The notes under the pieces: generated by a model
Told to the model about the DNA's origin: nothing
Seen by the model: the letters and a program-made list of their open reading frames with translations, nothing else
The model's database searches: none
Made by a program: the position numbers and the translations under genes
Part shown: positions 1 through 9,669 of the stretch, in pieces
How the letters are laid out: the number at the start of each line of letters is the position of its first letter
Position numbering within the stretch: position 1 is the first letter of the stretch
Assembly (NCBI RefSeq): GCF_004358755.1
Contig: NZ_SMZY01000001.1
Coordinates: 1,362,796-1,426,795, forward strand
From: Peribacillus frigoritolerans
GTDB taxonomy: Bacteria; Bacillota; Bacilli; Bacillales; Bacillaceae
Direction: 5' to 3'
DNA: 64,000 nt

Positions 1-902
1 ATAAATCCAGTTAAAGCTAATATGGTTAAAACGTAAGGTGTAATTAACAAGTACATGGTCGGTATGCCTTCAAGCAAAGGCAGCTGTCCGCCGATCACGC
101 TCAGGCCTTGAGCGAGCCCGAAGAATATCGCAGCTCCCATAGCACCAAGCGGATGCCATTTACCGAAGATAAGTGCAGCAAGAGCCATGAATCCCTGTCC
201 GCTGATTGTTGCATGGCTGAAATCACGGGCGATGATTGTCGCATAAACAGCACCGCCGACACCAGCGAAAGCTCCGCTTAAAATAACGCCGATAAAGCGC
301 ATTTTCACAACATTGATCCCCATAGTATCTGCTGCCATCGGATGTTCTCCAACTGCGCGCAGACGGAGACCAAATGGCGTTTTATACATAACGAACCATA
401 CAGCAAAGGCAGTGATAATGGCGATGTATGTTGTAATATATCCGTTTGAGAAAAATAATGGTCCTATAACAGGAATATCACTAAGGAAAGGGATATCCAT
501 TTTGCTGAAACTTTCTGTAATGCGGTCTGTTTGTCCTTTTCCATAGAACAATTTCACGAGGAAAAGCGATAAACCAATAGCAAGAAAGTTAATAGCTACT
601 CCGCTTACAACCTGATCGGCACGGAATGTGATGGATGCTACTGCGTGAAGAATAGAAAGCACAGCTCCGGCAGCCATTGCAACTAATATAGACAGCCAGG
701 GAGTTGCATCTCCAAACGCATCGGCATATGTCAGGTTAAAAACGATGGCAACGAAGGCTCCAATAACCATCAATCCTTCAAGCCCTATATTAACAACTCC
801 TGACCGTTCACTGAACATGCCTCCAAGTGCAGTGAAAATAAGCGGAGCGGCAACGAATAACGCTGTAGGGATGATGAGTTCTAGCATCTGTAGTATGCTC
901 AC
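1..902 (-). CDS. nupQ: Nucleoside ABC transporter permease NupQ-like, C-terminus cut by window edge
   Basis: Inner-membrane permease of a guanosine/nucleoside ABC importer of the BMP/ribose-like family (B. subtilis NupQ/YufQ is about 319 aa). About 300 codons are visible and the reading frame runs off the left edge without a stop. The protein is a string of hydrophobic segments with the family pattern SERSGVVNIGLEGLM near residues 28-42. I chose the GTG at 902 because a strong AGGAGG lies about 8 nt upstream and the codon directly follows the nupP stop. An in-frame ATG at 887 is the alternative. It pairs with NupP to form the channel driven by NupO. Substrate is inferred from family and operon only. 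Confidence 0.85.
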   Translation of the reverse strand, partial: MSILQMLELIIPTALFVAAPLIFTALGGMFSERSGVVNIGLEGLMVIGAFVAIVFNLTYADAFGDATPWLSILVAMAAGAVLSILHAVASITFRADQVVSGVAINFLAIGLSLFLVKLFYGKGQTDRITESFSKMDIPFLSDIPVIGPLFFSNGYITTYIAIITAFAVWFVMYKTPFGLRLRAVGEHPMAADTMGINVVKMRFIGVILSGAFAGVGGAVYATIIARDFSHATISGQGFMALAALIFGKWHPLGAMGAAIFFGLAQGLSVIGGQLPLLEGIPTMYLLITPYVLTILALTGF

Positions 903-1949
903 TTATTTCCCCTCCTTTTTGAAACGCAGTAAAATCCAGCGAATGAAATAGCTTGAAGCGACGAAAAGAATAATCAGAGCAATAACAATCTCAACAAGCT
1001 CATATGGCACGCCGGCCTCAGATGGCATGTTCAGCGCTCCAACCTTCAATCCGCCGAATAAAGCAGCTGCAAAAATGATGCCAAGTGCAGTGTTTCCTCC
1101 TAAAAGGGCTACAGCGATTCCATCAAATCCAACACCTGTAAATCCGCCTTTGACAGAAACATACTGAAATGTTCCAAGCCCTTCCATCGCACCGGCGATT
1201 CCTGCAAATGCTCCGGAAATGACCATCGAAAGAATAATATTGCGGCTTACATTCATACCTGCATATTGGGCAGCATCCTGATTGAATCCGACTGATCGCA
1301 GTTCGTAGCCTTTAGTTGTTTTCTCAAGCAGGAACCACATGACAAGTGCTCCAATCAGCGCAAGGAATATTCCGTAGTGCATTCTGGAATAGTCAGTCAT
1401 GGTCTGGAAAAACTCAGAGCTTAATGAAGCAGAAGGGAAAATGTTTTCGGATTTATCCCCTTTATCAGATAAAACATACTGAATTAAATGATTTGTTAAA
1501 TATAAGGCAATATAGTTCATCATAATTGTCACAATTACTTCGTGAACCTTGAATTTTGCTTTTAATAATCCCGGAATGAAACCCCATAGTGCACCTGCAG
1601 CAGCAGCAACGATGATTGCAAGCGGCAAATGGATGATTTTTGGAAGCTCAAATGCAACTCCCACCCATACAGCTGCAAACCAGCCTACAATCAGCTGTCC
1701 TTCTACACCGATATTAAATAAGCCTGTGCGGAATGCAAAAGCGACAGCAAGTCCGGCAAAAATATACGGAGTTAACTGGCGGATTGTTTCGCCGATATAA
1801 TAGGTATCTCCAAAGATTCCATTCCACAGTGCTGAGTATCCGGCTACAGGGTCATATCCTGTTACAAACATAATGATTGCACCGCAGATCAAGCCAAGCA
1901 AAACAGCAATTACGGGTACGATAATGTTAAAATAGCGCGTTATATTCAT
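903..1949 (-). CDS. nupP: Nucleoside ABC transporter permease NupP-like
   Basis: First permease subunit of the nucleoside importer, 348 aa, a polytopic membrane protein. The N-terminus is one long hydrophobic helix. The loop NIGVEGQLIVG near residue 78 is the counterpart of the NIGLEGLM motif in the partner permease, which marks the BPD_transp_2 family. Its ATG overlaps the end of nupO by 4 nt (ATGA) and its TAA abuts the GTG of nupQ. Stoichiometric translation of the three membrane-complex genes is therefore likely. Orthology to B. subtilis NupP (YufP) rests on length and gene order; the transported nucleoside is not shown by sequence alone. Confidence 0.87.
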   Translation of the reverse strand: MNITRYFNIIVPVIAVLLGLICGAIIMFVTGYDPVAGYSALWNGIFGDTYYIGETIRQLTPYIFAGLAVAFAFRTGLFNIGVEGQLIVGWFAAVWVGVAFELPKIIHLPLAIIVAAAAGALWGFIPGLLKAKFKVHEVIVTIMMNYIALYLTNHLIQYVLSDKGDKSENIFPSASLSSEFFQTMTDYSRMHYGIFLALIGALVMWFLLEKTTKGYELRSVGFNQDAAQYAGMNVSRNIILSMVISGAFAGIAGAMEGLGTFQYVSVKGGFTGVGFDGIAVALLGGNTALGIIFAAALFGGLKVGALNMPSEAGVPYELVEIVIALIILFVASSYFIRWILLRFKKEGK

Positions 1950-3478
1950 GATGATGCACCTGCTTCCCTGCGGCTGCTTCCTGCCATGAGCAAACCAAGC
2001 TCCTGCTCAGTTGTTTCCTTTGGACTCACAATCGCAACGATTTTCCCTTCATAGATAACCGCGATCCTGTCACTTACATTCATGATTTCCTCAAGCTCAA
2101 ATGAGATGAGAAGGACGGCTTTCCCTTTATCTCTTTGCTCAATTAACCGTCTATGAATGAATTCAATCGCACCGACATCCAGTCCCCTTGTCGGCTGTGC
2201 TGCAATCAATAAATCAGGATCTCTGTCAACTTCACGGCCGATGATGGCTTTTTGCTGATTTCCCCCTGACAGAGCACGCGCAAGTGTAGAGCTGCTTGGA
2301 GTTCTGACATCAAATTCCTTGATCAGTTTTTCTGCTTTGTCATAAATCGCTTTAAAATTCAGCACGCCTTTTTTTGAATACGGCTTTTGATAATACGTTT
2401 GCAGAACCATATTTTCTCCAACCGGAAAATCAAGCACCAGACCATGTTTATGACGGTCCTGAGGAATATGGCCAACACCCGCTTCTGTAATCTGACGGGG
2501 GCGCTGATTTCTGATGTCTTTGCCATTTAACAGAATGGAACCAGACTCTGAATTCATTAATCCGGTAATGGCTTCAATCAATTCAGATTGACCATTGCCG
2601 TCCACTCCCGCGATTCCTACAATCTCACCGGCTTTGACTGAGAGATTCAATGAATCGATAATCGTTACATTTCTGCTGTCTTTGACGGTTAAGTCTTGAA
2701 TTTTCAGGACTTCTTCCGCCGGAACAGCTTCTGTCTTTTGAGTGGTAAAAAGGACTTCTCTGCCGACCATAAGAGCTGCCAGTTCGTTTGGATTTGTCTC
2801 GGCAACATTTACAGTGCCAATGCCTTCTCCTTTGCGAATAACCGTTACGCGGTCACACACTTCCATAATTTCTTTCAGTTTATGAGTAATCAGTATGATT
2901 GATTTGCCTTCTTTGATCAGTGTTTTCATGATGCCGATTAATTCTTTTATTTCCTGCGGCGTAAGCACAGCAGTCGGCTCATCAAAGATTAAAATTTCCG
3001 CTCCCCGGTACAGCGTTTTCAGAATTTCTACACGCTGCTGCATTCCTACTGAAATATCACTTATTTTTGCAGATGGATTAACAGCAAGTCCATATTTTTC
3101 TGAGATTTCTTTTACTTGCTTTTCTGCATCTTTCAAGTTGATTTTTCCTGTTTTAACAGGTTCATTGCCGAGAATAATATTTTCAGTGACAGAAAAATTA
3201 TTGACAAGCATAAAATGTTGGTGTACCATACCTATTCCCAGATCATTAGCAATGTTAGGGTTTGTAATGTTTACTTTTTTGCCATTTACACGGATTTCAC
3301 CTTTTTCAGGCTGATATAGTCCGAATAAAACGTTCATTAAAGTGGATTTCCCTGCGCCATTTTCTCCCAGAAGCGCGTGAATTTCACCCTTTTTAACCTG
3401 TAAATTGATATTATCGTTTGCGACGATTCCCGGAAATTCTTTGCGGATTCCAAGCATTTCAATGACATATTCCAACAT
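1946..3478 (-). CDS. nupO: Nucleoside ABC transporter ATP-binding protein NupO-like (duplicated ATPase)
   Basis: ATPase subunit with two fused nucleotide-binding domains, 510 aa. Domain 1 has Walker A GENGAGKST at residues 38-46, a variant signature (ISVGMQQR) and Walker B LIFDEPTAVL. Domain 2 has a degenerate Walker A (GVDGNGQSE) and the signature LSGGNQQK. This asymmetry is typical of the sugar/nucleoside (RbsA-like) ATPases. I start at the ATG at 3478, which has AGGAG 5 nt upstream. A GTG at 3484 in the same frame would touch the Shine-Dalgarno. It energises NupP/NupQ on the cytoplasmic side. A hairpin terminator separates it from nupN upstream. Confidence 0.9.
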   Translation of the reverse strand: MLEYVIEMLGIRKEFPGIVANDNINLQVKKGEIHALLGENGAGKSTLMNVLFGLYQPEKGEIRVNGKKVNITNPNIANDLGIGMVHQHFMLVNNFSVTENIILGNEPVKTGKINLKDAEKQVKEISEKYGLAVNPSAKISDISVGMQQRVEILKTLYRGAEILIFDEPTAVLTPQEIKELIGIMKTLIKEGKSIILITHKLKEIMEVCDRVTVIRKGEGIGTVNVAETNPNELAALMVGREVLFTTQKTEAVPAEEVLKIQDLTVKDSRNVTIIDSLNLSVKAGEIVGIAGVDGNGQSELIEAITGLMNSESGSILLNGKDIRNQRPRQITEAGVGHIPQDRHKHGLVLDFPVGENMVLQTYYQKPYSKKGVLNFKAIYDKAEKLIKEFDVRTPSSSTLARALSGGNQQKAIIGREVDRDPDLLIAAQPTRGLDVGAIEFIHRRLIEQRDKGKAVLLISFELEEIMNVSDRIAVIYEGKIVAIVSPKETTEQELGLLMAGSSRREAGASS

Positions 3479-3733
3479 GATCACTCCTTTTCCTGAAGCT
3501 CATTGATGATTAAGATGATAGATGTTAGGAAATTTATGTTTACCCTTATATAACTAGTTTCATTGACTCCCTTTTTACTTTTAAAATCACCAACTAAAAA
3601 TCTATAATTCCATCACTTACTGATATGCATATCGGACTAGTTTTCCATTATAGACTTTTAGTCAGGCGACTTTTCAGGCTAATAAAAAGGCTAGGAACAA
3701 ACTAGCCTTTTTATCAGTAATATAGTTTAGTGC
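3479..3733. other. nupN-nupO intergenic region
   Basis: This 255-bp gap holds the attenuator-like hairpin at 3683-3713 directly after nupN. After it comes AT-rich sequence with a TATAAT-like hexamer (minus strand, 3653-3648) that lacks a convincing -35 partner. The Shine-Dalgarno of nupO sits at the low-coordinate end. No ORF of interest is seen. Either partial readthrough or a weak internal promoter must feed nupOPQ. Confidence 0.5.
3683..3713 (-). terminator. Intrinsic terminator/attenuator after nupN
   Basis: On the minus strand an 11-bp stem AAAAAGGCTAG / CTAGCCTTTTT closes a 7-nt loop and ends in a T-rich 3' arm. It lies 21 nt past the nupN stop and upstream of nupOPQ. Such a position would keep the binding lipoprotein in excess over the membrane subunits, as in many solute-binding-protein operons (inference). 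Confidence 0.75.
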
Positions 3734-4786
3734 TTATTCGAAAGGAACTTTAATTTCACCGTCGATGATTTTTTGCTTATATTCATCAACTTTAGCGATA
3801 ACTTCTTCAGAAAGGTTATCTTGTGTTGGGGCAATTCCTACACCGTTTTCTTTAAGACCGTATTCAATGATTTCTCCGCCAGGGAAGTCGCCGTCTTTAG
3901 CTTTTTCAGCTAAGTCTTTAACAGCAACGTCAACGCCTTTAACCATTGAAGTAAGTGTTACGTTGAAGCCGTCGCCTTCGCCAAGCTCATGCTGATCGCG
4001 GTCAACTCCGATAACCCATGCGTCTTTGTCCGGATTTTTCGTTTTCAAGTCAACTGCTGCAGTGAATACGCCGTTTCCAGCTCCGCCTGCTGCGTGATAA
4101 ATGACGTCTGCGCCTTGACCGTACATGATTTCAGCAACTTGCTGCCCTTTAGCTGCATCACTGAACGTTCCTGCATACTGAACGATTACTTCAGCGTCAG
4201 GATTAGCTGCTTTAACGCCTTCAACAAATCCAACTTCAAACTTTTTGATTAATGAGCCTTCCATACCGCCAACAAATCCTACTTTGTTTGATTTTGTTGA
4301 AAGTCCTGCAGCAACACCAACAAGGAATGAGCCTTCATGCTCTTTAAATGTGATGCTTGCAACGTTAGGCTTGTCTACTACACTGTCAACGATTGCAAAG
4401 TTTGCATCTTTCTGCTGATCTGCAATTTTTGTCACAGCATCTGTCATCAAGTAGCCGATTCCATAAACTAAATCAAACTTTTGACGAACTAATTTGTTCA
4501 AGTTTGTTTCATAGTCTGCGTCGCTTTGAGATTGAAGGTAATCAAATCCGCCCGTCCCTTTTTCAAGGCCGTTGTCCTCACCGTAAGACTGAATGCCTTC
4601 CCATGCAGACTGGTTGAATGATTTGTCGTCAACTCCGCCTGTATCAGTTACCATTGCAATAGAGTAGCCTTCTTTTTTGTCTCCGCCTGCATTGTCTTTA
4701 TCTTCAGATGATCCGCAAGCGCTAAGCAATGTTCCTGCAGCAAGTACAAGTGACAATGTTAAACCTAATCGTTTTTTCACTTTCAT
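3734..4786 (-). CDS. nupN: BMP-family nucleoside-binding lipoprotein NupN-like
   Basis: Extracellular substrate-binding lipoprotein of the importer, 350 aa. The N-terminus is a lipoprotein signal: basic MKVKKR, a hydrophobic core and the lipobox LSAC with the lipidated Cys at 24, followed by a polar GSSEDKDN linker. The body shows Med/BMP family features ([17 protein letters not shown] near 45-61, [15 protein letters not shown]). The ATG at 4786 has GGGGGAAA just upstream. Extending upstream in frame would put 17 non-signal residues before the basic N-region, so I reject that. It lies 97 bp after nupR, with no terminator between, and may be cotranscribed with it. Confidence 0.9.
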   Translation of the reverse strand: MKVKKRLGLTLSLVLAAGTLLSACGSSEDKDNAGGDKKEGYSIAMVTDTGGVDDKSFNQSAWEGIQSYGEDNGLEKGTGGFDYLQSQSDADYETNLNKLVRQKFDLVYGIGYLMTDAVTKIADQQKDANFAIVDSVVDKPNVASITFKEHEGSFLVGVAAGLSTKSNKVGFVGGMEGSLIKKFEVGFVEGVKAANPDAEVIVQYAGTFSDAAKGQQVAEIMYGQGADVIYHAAGGAGNGVFTAAVDLKTKNPDKDAWVIGVDRDQHELGEGDGFNVTLTSMVKGVDVAVKDLAEKAKDGDFPGGEIIEYGLKENGVGIAPTQDNLSEEVIAKVDEYKQKIIDGEIKVPFE

Positions 4787-4883
4787 TTTCCCCCTATAAT
4801 TCATTTGAAATGTTTGTTTACAAGAGCCTTTGTCCAAAACACCTTCGTCCTTGGAACCACCTCCTTAAAATTGCAAACGTATC

Positions 4884-5609
4884 TTACAAGCGCTTTCTTA
4901 CCACATGGAAGCTGAATTGATCAGCGCGGAAGTAATTCAGTGAGAATAAAACGGGTTGATCATTTTCATCAAAATGCATTTGTTTTAAACATAGCAAAGC
5001 GGTTTCAGGATCACATTCAAGGATTGGGGAAATCTTATCGTGGTATCCGATTGGTTCTATGTGAGTTACTGCATACGAAATATACCGTCCAGCCTCGTCC
5101 TGAAGCAATTCAAACAGAGATTCCTGCTCATGAATGAATGACTGTGGAAGGATATGTCTGGGAATTTTGTCCAGGCAATAAACGACCGGCTTTCCGTTCG
5201 CCGTTCTAACGCGTTCAAGCAAAAAGATATCTTCGTCTGTGCGGCATTTAAAGCGTTTAACATCTTCCTCGGTTGGACTGTTAACTTGTGAGGATAAAAA
5301 GATTGTTCCAGGAACCATATTGGCCTGTTCGATCATTTCTGTGACACTATTTAATTGCTCAATTCCAGAAGTGAACAGCGGTTTGGAGTTGATGAACGTT
5401 CCGACGCCATGACGGCGAATGATAACGTTCTCTTCTTCAAGAATGCGAAGCGCTTCTCTCAATGTTGCGCGGCTGACTCCGAGTTTTTTTGAAAGCTCAA
5501 ATTCAGATGGAAGTTTTTCTTTTTCTACATAAGTTCCATTTTCAATATCTTCTTTAATTTTATCAATTACTTGCAAGTATAAATGACGGTTATCTATTTT
5601 TATGGTCAT
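4884..5609 (-). CDS. nupR: GntR/HutC-family regulator, likely NupR (YmfC)
   Basis: Transcription factor of 241 aa. The N-terminal winged helix spans residues about 5-72 and has the GntR signature [26 protein letters not shown] split over helices 2-3. The C-terminal UTRA-type ligand domain follows (about 95-235, ending in the [17 protein letters not shown] strand pair). The ATG at 5609 has GGAGG 6-7 nt upstream; the upstream in-frame codons lack a ribosome site. In B. subtilis ymfC also sits next to spoIIIE. Its adjacency to nupNOPQ here supports the proposed role as regulator of that transporter. The ligand is unknown from sequence. Confidence 0.8.
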   Translation of the reverse strand: MTIKIDNRHLYLQVIDKIKEDIENGTYVEKEKLPSEFELSKKLGVSRATLREALRILEEENVIIRRHGVGTFINSKPLFTSGIEQLNSVTEMIEQANMVPGTIFLSSQVNSPTEEDVKRFKCRTDEDIFLLERVRTANGKPVVYCLDKIPRHILPQSFIHEQESLFELLQDEAGRYISYAVTHIEPIGYHDKISPILECDPETALLCLKQMHFDENDQPVLFSLNYFRADQFSFHVVRKRL

Positions 5610-5960
5610 ATTAAGCCTCCGTCTAATCGTTTCAATCCAGAGATCAGACATCTGATGTTATACCCTTTCTCTAATCGAAAATAATATACCATGTATTCTG
5701 AAATAAATAAATAGAAATTTATTAAATTTGTCGAAAATTGATAGCCCTTTCTCACTAGTGCTTCTTTTTTTCTAGAGATTTCATCACAAAGAAGTCTCTA
5801 TTATTCTATTCATTATTTACTATTTTCAGTTTTTTTTTTATTTATAGGCTGTTTTCGCAAAAATTATTGTTTTTCATGATAAATGTTGTCCTTTCCTTTC
5901 CGCTCCACTTAAGGTTTTTAACATTTTGTTCAATAGCAACAATTTTTACGAAAAGAGCAT
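5610..5960. other. spoIIIE-nupR intergenic region
   Basis: About 350 bp of very AT-rich DNA with several A/T homopolymers. It carries the inverted repeat at 5643-5656 and, just upstream of that on the minus strand, TATAAC and TATATT hexamers that could serve as -10 elements, though neither has a good -35. An imperfect AGAGA/TCTCT hairpin lies near 5774-5802. No coding sequence is supported. The terminator of spoIIIE lies at its high-coordinate end. Confidence 0.5.
5643..5656. promoter_or_regulatory. Candidate operator upstream of nupR
   Basis: Perfect inverted repeat ATCAG-acat-CTGAT, 33 bp upstream of the nupR start codon and just downstream of a possible -10 (TATAAC). Position and symmetry suit autoregulation by a dimeric GntR-type repressor. 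The link to NupR is inference. Confidence 0.35.
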
Positions 5961-5992
5961 AAAAAAAAGAAAGGCCAAATGCGCCTTTCTTT
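5961..5992 (-). terminator. Intrinsic terminator of spoIIIE
   Basis: A 10-bp stem AAAGAAAGGC / GCCTTTCTTT with a 7-nt loop is followed on the minus strand by a run of T. It begins inside the spoIIIE stop codon. Confidence 0.85.
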
Positions 5993-8348
5993 ACGAACTC
6001 ACTTCATCATAATGATCTTTTGACAGCAGTACTTCTCTCGGCTTGCTTCCTTCATACGGACCGACAACCCCGCGGTCTTCCATTGCGTCAATCAGTCTTG
6101 CGGCTCTCGTATAGCCTACTCTGAATCGTCTTTGCAGCATGGATACAGAAGCTGTCTGCATTTCCAGAACCAACTGAACGGCGTCATCATAAAGATCATC
6201 ATTGACCTCTTCCTTCACTTCCGGAGTTTCGCCCGGTATCATTTCCTCCTGATATTGAGCTCTTTGCTGAGAAATCACATAAGATACAACGTGCTCGACT
6301 TCTTCATCTGATAAAAATGCTCCCTGCACCCTGACTGGTTTTGATGCCCCTACAGGGAGAAACAGCATATCTCCGCGGCCGAGAAGCTTCTCGGCGCCGC
6401 CCATGTCAAGAATCGTTCTTGAATCTGTCTGTGACGAAACGCTGAACGCAATTCTTGATGGAATATTGGCTTTGATTACTCCCGTAATAACATCAACAGA
6501 AGGACGCTGTGTGGCAATAATTAAATGAATGCCCGCTGCCCGTGCCATCTGTGACAGGCGCGTAATGGAATCCTCTACATCAGATGAAGCTACCATCATT
6601 AAATCTGCCAGCTCGTCCACGATCACGACGATATAAGGGAACTCAGGATTTTTCGTTCCTTCTTCCAAGTTGGATCTTCTAATATATTCATTGTAGCCTT
6701 CAATATTTCTTGTCCCTGTATGAGAGAAAAGCTCGTATCTTCTCTCCATCTCATTGACTACCTTTTTTAAAGCCTGAGAAGCTTTTTTGGGATCTGTCAC
6801 GACTGGCGCAAGCAGATGCGGAATTCCGTTATACACATTCAGCTCTACCATCTTGGGATCGATCATCATCATTTTCACTTCATGAGGCTTTGCTCTCATC
6901 AGTATACTTGTAATAATGCCGTTGATGCACACACTTTTCCCGCTTCCTGTAGAACCGGCAACAAGAAGATGAGGCATTTTATTCATTTCAGCAAGAACAG
7001 CATCACCTGAGATATCTCTGCCAAGTCCCATAAGAAGCTTAGCCTCCGGACGGTCATTTGCTTTTGATTCGAGCACCTCGCGCAAGGAGACCATGGCGAT
7101 TTCAGAATTGGGAACTTCAATACCAATGGCTGATTTCCCTGGAATCGGCGCTTCTATCCGAATATCTTTAGCAGCAAGCGCAAGGGCTAAATCATCGCTG
7201 AGATTCACAATTTTACTTACCTTTACGCCTACATCAGGATAAACTTCATATTTCGTAACCGCCGGGCCCAAATGCACCTGCGTCACTTTTGCTTTTACGC
7301 CAAAGCTTTGAAACGTTTTTTCAAGCTTGCGCGCATTTTCATAAATGTTCTTTTTATCCGTTTGCTGGCTGTTGACCTTAGGCTGTGACAAAAGATCAAG
7401 GGAAGGCAGCAAATACGATTTATTTTCTACTTCAGTAAACGTAATCGGCGGCACTGATGGTTCATCGCCTGTTTCGGTTTCAGGTTTCTTTTTCGGGGTT
7501 CTTACAGGAGGCTCTGGCTTAACCTGTTCCTGCTCCTGATCAAATGCTTTTATTTCGAGTTCATTTCTGTCTGCAAAACTGGAGATAATCGGCTCAACAT
7601 GAATGATTTCTGCTTCTTCTTCCTCTGCATGAGCCTCTTCATGCCTTCGCTCTTTTTTAGCCTTTTTAGGCTTGGATGCTTCTGCTTTTTTTGCATTTTT
7701 TATCGATTGCGGCAGATTTTTCATATCCTCGTAAAAGGCAATAGCCTGTGTTTTCATAAAACGAAGAAACGGCGCAATGATTTTCCCGAGTGTTGAACCG
7801 AGAGATCTTCCAGTAATAAGCACAATTCCAATTAATATTAAAATGAAAGAAATGATGCGGGACCCCGCTGCTGCAAATAAATAATAAGATGCTGCAAAAA
7901 GAATGGCTCCAATCATTCCTCCCCCAAGATCAGGCGTTCTTATCTGTCCATTAACCTCCATGAAAAAAAGTTCCCATGTATTAGTTATGACGCTCGGCGA
8001 AGAGAGGGCGCCTTTTTTGGTAAGCATCTGAAACAGCGTGACATGACTCAGAAGCAGGATAGCGGAAAGGATGCAGTACAGGCCGACAATCTGCCTTGAA
8101 AATAAGGAAGGCCAACTTCGGTTCCACATCACATAACCTGATAGAACGAGCATGCCGATTAAGGCTGCCATATACCATTCACCAATAAAAAATCTGAATA
8201 AGTAAACGAACGTTTTTCCGACAAAACCTAAATTTGAAATCGCAATCAGCGAAATAGCGAGCAGGACTAGACCGATGAGTTCAAACTTCAGCGTTTGCCG
8301 CCAGTCATCGCCTGTTTTTTTCTTTTGTCTCCGTTTTTGTTTTGCCAT
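5991..8348 (-). CDS. spoIIIE: DNA translocase SpoIIIE (FtsK family)
   Basis: Septal dsDNA pump of 785 aa that moves the chromosome into the forespore during sporulation. Residues 20-195 hold four or five membrane helices. A charged Glu/Lys/Pro-rich linker covers about 205-300. The motor follows with an FtsK alpha/beta core, Walker A GSTGSGKS at 465-472 and Walker [11 protein letters not shown]. The C-terminal winged-helix gamma domain (about 715-780, [16 protein letters not shown]) reads polar DNA motifs (SRS). Length equals B. subtilis SpoIIIE within a few residues. The paralogue SftA lacks these N-terminal membrane helices, so it is excluded. Confidence 0.96.
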   Translation of the reverse strand: MAKQKRRQKKKTGDDWRQTLKFELIGLVLLAISLIAISNLGFVGKTFVYLFRFFIGEWYMAALIGMLVLSGYVMWNRSWPSLFSRQIVGLYCILSAILLLSHVTLFQMLTKKGALSSPSVITNTWELFFMEVNGQIRTPDLGGGMIGAILFAASYYLFAAAGSRIISFILILIGIVLITGRSLGSTLGKIIAPFLRFMKTQAIAFYEDMKNLPQSIKNAKKAEASKPKKAKKERRHEEAHAEEEEAEIIHVEPIISSFADRNELEIKAFDQEQEQVKPEPPVRTPKKKPETETGDEPSVPPITFTEVENKSYLLPSLDLLSQPKVNSQQTDKKNIYENARKLEKTFQSFGVKAKVTQVHLGPAVTKYEVYPDVGVKVSKIVNLSDDLALALAAKDIRIEAPIPGKSAIGIEVPNSEIAMVSLREVLESKANDRPEAKLLMGLGRDISGDAVLAEMNKMPHLLVAGSTGSGKSVCINGIITSILMRAKPHEVKMMMIDPKMVELNVYNGIPHLLAPVVTDPKKASQALKKVVNEMERRYELFSHTGTRNIEGYNEYIRRSNLEEGTKNPEFPYIVVIVDELADLMMVASSDVEDSITRLSQMARAAGIHLIIATQRPSVDVITGVIKANIPSRIAFSVSSQTDSRTILDMGGAEKLLGRGDMLFLPVGASKPVRVQGAFLSDEEVEHVVSYVISQQRAQYQEEMIPGETPEVKEEVNDDLYDDAVQLVLEMQTASVSMLQRRFRVGYTRAARLIDAMEDRGVVGPYEGSKPREVLLSKDHYDEVSS

Positions 8349-8502
8349 TAGTTATCACCTATGTATAAAATTTGCTAATGGCTGATTTCGCATAAACAGC
8401 TGTGAATCAGTCCCAGCATTTTAGTAAATATTGAGCTCTTTTCACATTGATTATTTTTCAACTTAAGACCGAAAACAGCAAGTTTCACGAAAAAAGCCTT
8501 TT

Positions 8503-8534
8503 ATAAACAAAGAAAGCAGCCAAATGCAGGCTGC
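8503..8534 (-). terminator. Intrinsic terminator after ylzJ
   Basis: Stem GCAGCC / GGCTGC with a 7-nt loop, followed on the minus strand by TTTCTTTGTTTAT. It lies 35 nt past the ylzJ stop and separates the tepA-ylzJ unit from spoIIIE. Confidence 0.7.
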
Positions 8535-8568
8535 GGACATGTTTGTGTAAAGTTAGTATAGCATATTA

Positions 8569-8793
8569 TCAAGAAAACGAGAATGTCATAGAAATTTTTT
8601 GTCCGGGAGAATATTGCTCGTTTAGAAAATCCTGCGGATCTGTGCTTAAAAGCCGGACAATTTCATATTGGTTCTGTTCTGTCTGTCTTACTACCATTTG
8701 CAGTCCGTTCATTTCAATGGTGGAAACACTTTCAAAATCAGCTGTTTGTACTGGGAATATGAGTTCCTCAGGCATGGATGTATATAAAATCAT
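8569..8793 (-). CDS. ylzJ: Small conserved protein YlzJ
   Basis: 74-aa protein of unknown function. It begins with the YlzJ-family pattern [14 protein letters not shown] and contains no obvious membrane segment or metal site. It is encoded in the B. subtilis position between tepA and spoIIIE. Its ATG overlaps the tepA stop (ATGA, 8790-8793), so translation is coupled to tepA. I know no experimentally defined role and infer none. Confidence 0.8.
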   Translation of the reverse strand: MILYTSMPEELIFPVQTADFESVSTIEMNGLQMVVRQTEQNQYEIVRLLSTDPQDFLNEQYSPGQKISMTFSFS

Positions 8794-9542
8794 TGCAGCA
8801 TTTGCTCCTCGCCGGATTCGTCTTTTTTGCCGATCATTTCATTAAGCTTCATGATTGCCTGGCCCACACCGCCGACTCCGTCAATAAGCCCATAATCAAC
8901 AGCATCATTTCCGACAACATTCGTTCCAATATCCCTTGTTAAGTTGCCTTTTGAGAACATAAGCTCTTTAAACTTTTCTTCCGTAATATTCGAATGTTTG
9001 ATAACAAAATTAACAACGCGGTCCTGCATTTTGTCCAAATACTCAAACGTCTGCGGCACTCCGATGACCAATCCTGTTAATCTGACTGGATGAATCGTCA
9101 TAGTCGCTGTTTCTGCAATAAAAGAATAGTCGCATGAAACGGCAATCGGCACGCCAATGGAGTGGCCGCCGCCTAAAACAATGGAAACAGTAGGCTTTGA
9201 TAAGGATGCAAGCATTTCTGCTATAGCAAGACCTGCTTCCACATCTCCCCCAACTGTATTCAGCACAATCAGAAGTCCCTCTATTTTAGGATTCTGCTCA
9301 ATGGCCACGATTTGCGGGATGACATGCTCATATTTAGTCGTTTTATTTTGAGGAGGAAGCTGGATATGCCCTTCAATTTGCCCGATGATTGTCAGGCAAT
9401 GAATTCTTGCATCCTGGGATAATTGCGGAACATTTGTCGATCCAAGCTGCTGAATTTTTTCAACTAAAGAAGGTTCCTTCCCCTCTTGTTTATCCCCATT
9501 TGGTTCTGAATTTTCCTGTATGTAGCGGGAATCTTTGCTCAT
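8790..9542 (-). CDS. tepA: TepA (YmfB), ClpP-like protein
   Basis: ClpP/crotonase-fold protein of 250 aa, named translocation-enhancing protein in B. subtilis. There it has been linked to spore proteome degradation and protein export. The N-terminus is acidic and polar. The ClpP-like core follows, with [18 protein letters not shown] and a nucleophile-elbow-like GGGHSIGVP carrying the candidate catalytic Ser. A His follows in the TIHPVRLTG segment, as in ClpP. It is followed by ylzJ with a 4-nt overlap. Protease activity is inferred from the family. Confidence 0.88.
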   Translation of the reverse strand: MSKDSRYIQENSEPNGDKQEGKEPSLVEKIQQLGSTNVPQLSQDARIHCLTIIGQIEGHIQLPPQNKTTKYEHVIPQIVAIEQNPKIEGLLIVLNTVGGDVEAGLAIAEMLASLSKPTVSIVLGGGHSIGVPIAVSCDYSFIAETATMTIHPVRLTGLVIGVPQTFEYLDKMQDRVVNFVIKHSNITEEKFKELMFSKGNLTRDIGTNVVGNDAVDYGLIDGVGGVGQAIMKLNEMIGKKDESGEEQMLQ

Positions 9543-9636
9543 ATGGCTTCACCCTTCCTTTCATGAATGTGCTTATTATTCGCAGATCTACCTGAAAACA
9601 TTCGAAAGGGGGGAAATTTAGGCAGGAAATTTCGAC

Positions 9637-9662
9637 AAAAAAAAGAGCCTTAAAAAAGGCTC
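9637..9662 (-). terminator. Intrinsic terminator of rnjB
   Basis: Stem GAGCCTT / AAGGCTC with a 4-nt loop is followed on the minus strand by a T8 tract. It begins 8 nt after the rnjB stop. Confidence 0.88.
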
Positions 9663-9669
9663 AATTTGA

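Noticed and set aside
2895-3314. Plus-strand open frame of 139 codons
   Set aside because: Antisense shadow of nupO, whose Walker motifs and signatures are intact.
4787-4883. Purine riboswitch upstream of nupN
   Set aside because: 97-bp gap without the conserved aptamer core or a terminator; only a Shine-Dalgarno-like AAGGAGG and the true site are seen.
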